This document shows positions 15,831 through 26,000 of a stretch of 64,000 nt of DNA, in pieces; within the stretch, counting starts at the first letter, position 1; every line of letters starts with the position of its first letter. The notes beneath the pieces were generated by a model. It saw nothing but the letters and a program-made list of their open reading frames with translations. It did no database searches and was not told the origin of the DNA. The DNA comes from UBA1219 sp045601425 (lineage in GTDB: Bacteria; Bacteroidota; Bacteroidia; Bacteroidales; P3): the NCBI GenBank assembly GCA_045601425.1, contig JAZRZP010000005.1:62001-126000 (forward strand), read 5' to 3'. The translations under genes were made by a program, and so were the position numbers.

Positions 15831-16806
15831 AAATGACGGTCATTACAACATCAGCCACGATTTTCATCGTATTTTTGTCAATGGCATCGAGATTGTCATT
15901 CAGGGTGTGCCAGTATCTGAAGAAACTGCAATCGGGCTGGTTCTCAACTATGTCAACCATCGGAATATTGGTATTCTGATTTACGTAAAGGTGGTCGTCG
16001 AGAATGGCATCGGTAGGAGTGTCCACGAATATTTTGCCATAGCCGAGCTGCTGTGCCGCAGTCCAGATTTCATTCGTAATACCGGGAGCGAACTTACGAG
16101 ACACTTCCTCTTTCGTAAAACGAGGATTGAAACCGCCAACCATGTCGAACAGGATGCCGTAATCGGCCTGATAGAACATTTTGTGCGGATTCTTTGCCCA
16201 GTACTGGGAACCGAGACACCACGAATCTTCTCTGTAATTGTCCTCGAACGAAGGGGTACCTTGATCTTCAAGGTCAAAAAAGATAATGTCAATTCCACAA
16301 GCAGGCTTGCAATCCTTCATTATACGAGCCATTTCCATAAGGAGAGCCACGCCGCTTGCGCCATCGTTGGCACCAAGGATGGGTTTGTGCATGTTCTGCG
16401 GATCCTGCTCATTGTCGGCGTAAGCCCGCGAATCCCAGTGGGCAGCCAGAAGAACACGGTTTTCCACATCCGGATTAATGACCGAAATTATGTTACGACC
16501 GGAAATTTCAGTTTTGTCCCAACGCAATGCACTGAAATTCTGAACAATCACTGTATCAACCCATTGAGCCATCTTTGAGACAAGATATTGTGCACATCTG
16601 CCGTGAGCGGCCGAATTGGGGATACGTTCGCCGAAAGCCAGCTGACTTTCGATGAAAGCGAAAGCCGAATCGGCCGAAAAACATGGAATGTTCACGTTTG
16701 CAAAATCCCGTGTGCCGGAATTCGAAGTCTGCTGTTTGTTGCCCGAGCTGTTGCAAGAAAAGCATAGTACTGCAACCAGCACCGATATGAAAAACGTTTT
16801 TCTCAT
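15817..16806 (-). CDS. zinc-dependent type II glutaminyl cyclase, M28-like lipoprotein
   Basis: A 329-residue enzyme that converts N-terminal Gln of exported proteins to pyroglutamate. It starts at the ATG at 16806, not the TTG nine bases upstream. A lipobox-like VLCFSC puts the lipid Cys at residue 18, so it probably sits in the periplasm on a membrane. The M28/glutaminyl-cyclase core has AHWDSR (121-126), GANDGASG (Asp148), FFDLEDQG (Glu180) and RYWHTLNDN (His300), which supply the single-zinc ligands. True M28 aminopeptidases bind two zincs; the WHTLNDN ending and overall layout favour the cyclase. Seven exported proteins in this window present Gln at the mature N-terminus and are natural candidate substrates. 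Confidence 0.85.
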   Translation of the reverse strand: MRKTFFISVLVAVLCFSCNSSGNKQQTSNSGTRDFANVNIPCFSADSAFAFIESQLAFGERIPNSAAHGRCAQYLVSKMAQWVDTVIVQNFSALRWDKTEISGRNIISVINPDVENRVLLAAHWDSRAYADNEQDPQNMHKPILGANDGASGVALLMEMARIMKDCKPACGIDIIFFDLEDQGTPSFEDNYREDSWCLGSQYWAKNPHKMFYQADYGILFDMVGGFNPRFTKEEVSRKFAPGITNEIWTAAQQLGYGKIFVDTPTDAILDDHLYVNQNTNIPMVDIVENQPDCSFFRYWHTLNDNLDAIDKNTMKIVADVVMTVIYGKK

Positions 16807-16913
16807 CTGTCGCAAATTTTAAAAAATGATAACGCAGAAAAATGCTTTTTAGTGTAATGACAGAAATTTCACTGAAAACAAAATCAGAATGCACATGCAT
16901 TGAAAAAAATCTT

Positions 16914-16945
16914 TTTGCAAGAACGGATTTTTTTTCGTATATTTG
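16914..16945 (+). promoter_or_regulatory. promoter of the giant T9SS protein gene
   Basis: TTTG at 16914-16917 and TATATTTG at 16938-16945, spaced 20 bases. It lies about 95 bases before the ATG at 17040. The leader contains a short tandem CCGGAAAC pair flanked by AACCG...CGGTT and could fold. Confidence 0.7.
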
Positions 16946-17039
16946 CAGTTTGTTTCGCTGTAACCGGAAACCGCCGGAAACGGTTATGGGTTGCAGTTAT
17001 ATGTAATTGTAAATCAAAATATTAAAATCACACATATAA

Positions 17040-20000
17040 ATGAATAGGCGTTCAGTAGTTTTAGTATTCATGGGACTTATTTTGTCCGTTACCGTAAAAT
17101 CACAGATTTTAACACGCTACACACAGCGATTCGAAGTCTCCGACACCAACCGCTACACTACCAGCGGAAATGTGAATTTGGACAACGACTTGTACTCCGA
17201 AGGACACAGGGCAATACACCTTGACCAAAGCACAAGCGGAGAGACGTCCCTTATCCTCGACACTATTGATTTCAGCGACCAGCCAAACCTGCAGTATGCC
17301 ACATTGGAATTCATGCATATATGCAAGGTTCGTGCCCAGTCGTGTATAAATCCACCTTCGGGCGGCATGGTTAAGGTAAAGCGCCCCGACCAATCGTCAT
17401 GGACACAGCTTACCGGTTCCTATTACGACACCGACTGGGGCGGAGGGTCAAGAGACTTCCAGCTCAACGGCTTTTTCTCCGACCGTACATACGAATCGGC
17501 ATGGGACGGCGGCAACAACTCTCACCCTGCCAACACATGGTGGAAAAAAGAACGCTTCAAACTCAGTTCGTTGCTGCAAGGCGTATCGCAACAAAACCGC
17601 AAACTGATAATCTGTTTCGAACTCCCCAACCTGATCAATTCTTCGGTCGAAAAGTACGATGGATGGTATATCGACAACATAGCCGTGAAGGCGAGTGCAT
17701 CTTCGATGACTTCACCTTCGCTCACAATGATCACCTACCCCAATCTGATGGAATTTCCATACAGCCGCGACATGAAAATCGTGGCCGACATAAGCACTTC
17801 GGCCATTCAGGGAATGAACGCCGACTCCATATACATCACCTATCTTTTAGGGCACTCCCAAACATACCGGACACAAATGCATCACATTGCCGGAACCGCA
17901 TCGCAATATGAGGGCTACATACCGTTCTGCGGTTACGACACCATAGTAAGCTACCGCATTACAGCACAGGACTCTACTCTCAACCAGAACCAGATAACCT
18001 ACCCTTCAGACGAAACCTCATTTGCGTATTACAAATGCGTGCGCGGTGTGGAAAACGAACAGCCGCTTTACACCGGCAACACGTATTCCGTTCCGGAACA
18101 CCCGTTCCCCAATCAGGGAGATGCATGGATGGAATACGTTTACGACAAGGCAACCCTTGAAGCTGCAGGATACACCTGCGGTGCCATTACGAAAATTTCC
18201 TACCAAGTGGCAAGCGGAGGAGGATCACAGATCTCCGGCCTGACAATAAAGATGAAAAACGTAGACACCACCCACACCACACCGACCGACAACTCGTTCT
18301 ACACCGAATCGATGCAGACTGTATTTTCGGGGAACCATACTACTGCACGCAGCGGAAGCAACTGGGGCGAATTTGCCATAGACACTTTCTACTATGCCGG
18401 ACAAGACATTTTGATACAGATGTGCTACGACAACACAAACAATCCCAACGCATCGGCAATACGCAGTTTTTCCACAGCATCAGACAAAACGACGCTGTAT
18501 CTTGCACTTGACGCTTCGCTGAACCTCAGCGGCTGCAACCTTGCCTCCATTTCGTCTTCGGGAAGTTCCGACACCAAACGTCCGAATTTCAAATTCAAAT
18601 CGGTGAAGAATCCTCCGTTGAAACTTGACCTCGGAATTGATACCATAATAGCTCCAAGCGTGGTTACGGCAGCCAATATCCCTACCCAGATCATGGTAAA
18701 ACTGAAGAACTACGGAACCAATACCGTAAACGGAACCACCATTTATTTCAAAGTTGATGACAACAGCGTACAGAGCTACAACTGGACTGGCTCCTTGAAT
18801 GGCCTTTCGGAGACATACGTAACAGTGACATCTTCGGAATATTTCACACCGGGATTCAAGAACGTGATTGCATGGACGGCCGATTCAATGACCGTTTCAG
18901 GAAACCGTTTCCGTGACCACGAGCCTTTCAACGATACCGCATCCACAACGTTCATAGCGTGTGACGGTCCAATGGCAGGTGTACGTCAAATCGGCGGTAC
19001 CGGACGCAACTACAACAACATTGACGAATTCATAGAAGCAATAAGACAGTGCGGTGTCAGCGGAGACCTTACCGTGAACATAGCACCGGGCGTTTTCGAA
19101 CAGAATGTCACGATACCACCCATACAGGGTGCGGCAAGTAATGCCAAGGTAACATTCCAGCCACTCAATGGCGATACGAATTCCGTCATAATACGGGTTC
19201 CCGACGACGAGACCTGCGCCCTGAACATGGACAGTGCACGCTACGTCATTTTCAACGGGATACGTTTCGAAACATCGGCACGTACTTCGGGAAGCACTTC
19301 TTCGCTCGTGAAATTTTCCAAAAACAGTCACGACTGCACGTTGTCACGATGCAGTTTCATAGACAGCACAACCGACTGCCTCTCCACTTTGGTAAACACA
19401 AACGCCATGAACGGTCTCACGATAGACAACTGTTATTTCAAAGGCGGAAACACTGCCGTACAAATGGCAGGCACGGACACAAACGATCTTTCTCACGGCA
19501 ACAGAATCTCTAGGTCGTATTTCGATACGCCGAAACAGACAGCGGTAAATCTCGAGAACCAAAGTTCTCCAATTGTCGACTCAAACTATTTCAACAATTC
19601 GGTTAGCAACAATTCGGCAATACTGCTTGTGAACCGTTGCTATGACACGACAAAAATAACACGAAACCGCATCTACACCACAAACGGTGCATACGGTATG
19701 CTGGTAAAAAACACCAAAGGCCTGAACGACAGCACTTTTGCCATTGTGGCAAACAATATGGTCGAAGCTTCAAGCCAAGCCACGACGGGTTTGTTCAACA
19801 CTCCAATGGAAGTACAGAATGCCGAGAACCTGAAAATTGTATATAACGCAGTGAAACTCGACATTCCCAACCGTACCAACATTTCCGCAACAGTAATAGG
19901 AGGAAACGATTTCTTCAAAAACACACATATTCTGAACAACATTTTCGATGCGGCAACAGGTAGCGGAAACTACACATTCACTTTCGATCCTTATCAGGAC

Positions 20001-23000
20001 ACCACCTTCGTGATAAATCACAACAACTACCACAATGCAGTGCCGTACATGCTCAACCAGTTCAACGGATTGGGTACGCCTTCATGGGCAGAATGGATAG
20101 GTTATGTTCCGGAAGACAGCAACTCGCTTACCTACAATCCAGTCTTTCTGACTGCATTGCCTGCCGACCTGCGTACCTACAACAACCTTCTGCACGGGAA
20201 GGGCGTTTACATACCTGAAGTCGGAACAGACATCGACGGCACAGCTCGTCCCAATCCTCCGTGTATGGGAGCATTCGAATTTCCACCGCTTGCATACAAT
20301 TTCGAAGTTAAAGAACTTCTGGCACCCGAAACGTCGTGCACCCTCTCCCAGAACGAACACCTGAAAGTTGTCGTCGGAAATACCGGTGTCGATACCATCC
20401 GTTCCGGAATGGGTAGCATCTGTTTCCAAATGGCAGGAAGTACAGCTTCCTCCCCGGAACCCATCACCCGTAATATTGGTCCGAACGACACAATACATTT
20501 CACCTTCGCAGCCACATGCAATCTTTCTCCTGAAAGCAATGGCGCCGACTCGGTTTTCCAGTTCAAGGTATGGACTTCTCTGCCCGAAGAAGTGGACTAC
20601 TCGAACGACACGCTCGATGCTTCGCTGCTGGCTTTGTACCAACTGCCTAAACTCCCTGCTCAAAACCACGACTTCAACTATGCAACGATACAAACACTTT
20701 ATGTAACCTCTTCCGATTCAGTGTACTGGTATCAATCTTCCGACTTCAATGCGGAACCTTTCCACAAAGGACCAACGTTTACCACCGACCGTCTGTACCG
20801 CGACACGACGTTCTACGTCGGACATTTCCACGAAGAACCGCAGATAAAGATAACCGAGGTGCAACTTTACAAATCGAAAGACGGTGCTACCAGTCCGTAT
20901 CCTTCGTGGATGAATCCGAACACAAATTTCGCCATTGAGATTTCGAACCTCGGCAACTACCCTGTAAACATTGGCGGCGACACACTGATGACCGTCAGCA
21001 ACATAGCCACATACAGCAAGACATTCGTACTTCCCACGATGAAACTGAAACCATACAGTTCAGTGGTTTTGCAGTACTGTACCGGCACTTATGCCGATTC
21101 GGTTACATGCTATTTCGGTTCGGCAGTTTCACCGCAATTCAATACAAAACTTGGCATCATTTACAAACACCGTGGAGAAGGCATAACCGACGCCGTTGCC
21201 ATCAACGACATAGTTTCTCAGAACGCTTGGAGAAACCTGAATGTACCAGCAAATATCTGCACCGGATATGTCACCTTCACAGCATCGAGTGCCGGTATCC
21301 GCAGAACCAATCCGACAGACAATGCAGCATCTTCGGCATGGACGATATGTTCGGGAGCGAACCGCATGAGTCTCGGCAGTATAGAAGAAAGCATAATAAT
21401 GGTTCCCGACAATGGCTGTCAAGGATACCGTTCGCCCATAAACATTCATGTTCAGAACGTTCCGCCAATCAATGTCGGAATCACCTCGGTTTCGGTACCT
21501 GATGAAGGATGTTCTCTTTACGACGAACCAGTCACCATCAACCTCACCAACCTTGGTGTAAGCACAGCTTCCGGAATAACAGCCCGCTTCAAAGTAGGCA
21601 ACATCGTTTACCAAGCCGAGAACATAGGAAACAGTATAAGTTCCTACCAGACAATATCATACACATTCTCGCAACTGGCGGATTTGAGTAACCACAGCAA
21701 CGATACCAATTACGAAATAACTGCATGGATAGAAAAACTCGCATCCGACTCAGACCAAAGCAACGATACCAATAAGGCAAGCGTTTTGTCGCTCTACACA
21801 CCCGACCTTCCGACGCTGAACGCGTACAACAGAACCATAAATTACGCAACGACTGCGAATTTCAACGATGTAAACAGACAAGACACCTTAGTATGGTACG
21901 ACAAATACGGACAGTCCATTGACACCGGATACGCCTTTACAACTCCGGTTCTGTACCAAACCGACACATTCTTTGTTTCAGGAATGTCGACAGACATTAC
22001 CGGCCGTCATCTCGGAGAAATGGAATCGTCAAGTATGACAACTTATCCGTCGCCATACCACTGCGGCATAAAATACCGCAAGGAACAATATATAGTAACC
22101 GCAGCCGAACTTCAGTCGCTCGGTTACAACAATGAGCCACTGGCAAGCCTCGCATTCCATCTGGACACAGTTCGCACACTGACAGGCAGCACCACATTCT
22201 CGGAATACACCATTTCCATTGGAACCACCAATGAGACTTCATTCTCTTCGGCCAACACATGGCAGCCCGTAAGCACCGTTTACACTCGCAACAACCTTGT
22301 CATAAGCAATGCCCGTAAAGGCTGGGTAGAACATAAATTCGACACGCCATACCGCTGGGACGGAGTATCGAACCTCGTGATACAAATATGCTACACTGTC
22401 CAGTCTCCTGCTTCAAGTGCAAGCGTAGTATATACTACCACCGAAGACAATACAGTAATGTACACCCACAGTTCAACCACAAACCAAAGTACAGCAACTT
22501 CGGTAAGCGGAAGAAGTACTCACCGTCCCGACATGAAATTCGGATACGTGACCTACAACTGCGAAGGGAAACAACGCCCAATTTATGTAAACGTAATAGG
22601 CGCTCCGAATACAGATGCTTCGCTGCTGGGAGTTTCAAGCCTCATGCCAAGCGGAAATCTTTCAGGAACAGTACAGCCGGTAGATTTCATACTTAAGAAC
22701 TACGGAACACAGGACATCGACAGCGTGAAAATACAATGGGACATCGACGGTGACAGCACCCGCAGTTTAACATGGTACGGCACTCTCCATTCGCTCGACA
22801 CAGCACACATCACTGCGGGAAGCCACATTTTCGGTCCGGGAGAACACTGCATAAATGCAATCGTCGCATGCACCGGTGACACTTATCCGTCCAACGACAC
22901 AATGCAAGACTGCATGCGTTTCTGTTTCGACAAGACACCGAGAACCATAGGCAACAGCGGATACTTCGCAAACTTCACGCAAGCGGTAAATGCTCTGAAA

Positions 23001-26000
23001 TCCTGCGGTATTTGCGACACCGTAACGCTCGTTGCATTACCGGGAACTTACAAGGAACAGATCAATATCACCGGCGTACCCGGTCTGAACAGCAATTCTC
23101 CAATACGCTTCACATCTTCGACGGGTAATCCGGACGACGTGATAATAAGATTCTTCCCGAATGCCGCAAACAATTACGTGGTAAAATTCGACAATGTCGG
23201 CGACATAACCTTCGAAGGAATAACAATAGCTTCCGATTCGAGCAGCTATGCCGACGCTCTGGTCATAATCAATTCGCATGACCTTACGTTCACCAGCGAC
23301 AGCATTGCCGTAGCCGGACACATAAATTCAGCCTTGGCCTCTGCAATATCGCTTGACGGGAACATTCAAAACCTGAACTTTACCGGCAACGCGACCTACG
23401 GCGGATACTACGCACTATCCAACGTACTCGGTTCGGGAGCAATGAGCAACCTAAATATCTTTGAAAACAGATTCCGCAATTTCTACGAAGGAGGTGTTTC
23501 TCTGCAAAATATTGACAATCTGAACATAACACACAATATTGTTCATTCTTCAAGGACAGTAAACACTTTGCAAACCGGTATTTTCGTAAACAACTACGAC
23601 GGTGATTTCGACATCCAACGGAACATGGTCGTACTTGCCGGCGCAGGCGACGGACTAAAACAAGGCATAAAGATACTCTCGGCTCGCGGAACTTCGGAAT
23701 TCCCGGTACGTTTCTACAACAACATGATTTCCGTATACGGCGGCAATGCAAACAATACAAACACCTCTGCAGGTCTTTATATTGACAACTCCCGCTACAT
23801 CAACATCTACTACAACACCATACAGGTGAAATCCGGCAACAGTGCCACCTCGACACGTTCGGTAGAAATAGCATCTTGCTCCAACATCAAGACAATGAAC
23901 AACATCTTTGCAAACTTCGGCAAGGGATACACATACCACATTGATTCACTCCAAAGCGTAGCTTCGTCGAACTACAACGACTACTACACCACCGGCAACA
24001 AACTGGCTTATTGGACAGGCGACCGAAGCAATCTTGCGGCTTTGCAGAATTTCAATTCCATGGACGGATATTCGTTCAGCCAGATACCTTATTTCATCTC
24101 TGACAACGATCTCCACCTTGCATACTCCACTCTGGTGGAAACAGGGCAATACACCAACGAAATAACGACCGACATTGACGGAAATACCCGTCCGCAGAAT
24201 CCTAAACCATGTGTAGGTGCACACGAAATACCACACCTGAACCATGACGTATCGGTTGACGACATCATCTACCCGATACTTTCAAGTACGCCAGTGGAAA
24301 CAGACCGGCTCATGGTTATTGCACGTTTTTACAACAACGGAACCGACACTGCATACAACATAACATGGCATGCCGAGATAGACGGCCAACCATCTCTCAG
24401 AAGCACCGACCGGACGATATCGAAAATACCAAGAAGCCAGTACACTAACGATACTGCATATATCGACATGCCTTTGGGAATGATTGACACACAGTATGTA
24501 AAAGTCTGTCTATCAATGACAGGAGATGAGGACTCCACCAACAACTGTCGCTTGGGCGCCTTCAAAATTTATCCAGCCTTCGATTTGCAGGCAACCTCAA
24601 CAACCGTTACCACATCGGCTTGCCGGATGCAGAATACTCCGATAAAAATAAACCTGAAGAATGTAGGCCGGAAACCTATTCCGACATCTTTGAGCATGGA
24701 AATCGGATACGAAGTGACACTGCTCACGCAAGGCATCAGTCTGCGAAACATTCCGATAGTATCACGTGACACGGTAAACTTATCGCAGCAACTTGCCGTA
24801 AACGGAACGCAGCAGCTGACCTTCAGTCAAAATGCCGACCTCTATCCATGGGACACCCTGATGGATGTACAGCTTTCGGTACGCTCGTGGGTAAAACTGC
24901 AAAACGACCTCAAAGACATGAATGACACCACTGCCGCTGTAACCGTAACATCGAAACACACCCCGACAACTCCAATTGCCACAGACGTTACAATACCGTA
25001 CGCGACATGGGCAACGCTCAACGCCCTGCAGACACAGAACCGTCCGATACGCTGGTCCAAGGACTCTGTATCCTCCCCGTTCCATGCACCGGCTTCGTAC
25101 ATAGCTTCAACCACGTACAGCCACCCGAATCTGCTATACCGCGATACGACATTCTATCTTTCCTCGGTAAGCTCCACCGGATGCACGAGCTATTATGCAC
25201 CTATTCATGTATTTGTAAACAACCCGTTACCATACGACGCAGCAATCTCCGACATAACGGAACCGATAGCCAAGGTCTATATGGCCGAAGATACCGTCAA
25301 GGTAAAAATTAAAAACTACGGAAGCCAGAATCTCACCAACACTCCTGTAAAATACCTGATACGTGAAACGACCAACGGCACCACCGTACAGACCGTTTCG
25401 GAACTCTGCCCCGCCCCCATTCCTTCTCAAGGTGAAATACTTTACAAATTCAATACTCTGCCACAGTTCCCCAACCTCCAGAACTGGACATACGAAATCA
25501 TAGTATGGACTGACCTGACAAATGAAATGACAAGGGTAAACGACACCTTCAAGATACAGGTTACACCCATACCCGAAGCTACATACTGCAATCCTGTGGT
25601 AAAGGACACTTCCGGCCTCGACATTTCACGCGTCACCATCGGACAAATGGACAATCCTATGCCTCCGCTCGGAAGAAAATACGTAAATCTGACCAATTTT
25701 GACAACCCGATGATGGATCCGATTGTCATGCACCGCGGAATGAGAGACACCTTGTTCATCACAGCAGAAAACTTTGACAATGCCAACGATACTACTACCA
25801 AAGGCAAATTCACCGTATTTGTCGACTGGAACAGAAACGGTGTTTTCGAAAATACCGAACGCATCGTAACCGACACAATAAGGGCACGCAAGAAAGTTCA
25901 CAAATTCCTTACGGTTCCGCAAACTGCCCTGCTCGGTCATTCGAGGATGAGAATAATACTGGAAGAAGGTGGAACGGCCGCATCTCCAGCTTGCCCGACA

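Noticed and set aside
15760..16578. 272-residue plus-strand frame over the glutaminyl cyclase gene
   Set aside because: Shadow of the minus-strand enzyme, whose metal ligands and lipobox are clear.
16946..17039. possible riboswitch or tRNA in the leader of the giant gene
   Set aside because: There is a small CCGGAAAC repeat and weak pairing, but no cloverleaf or known aptamer core.
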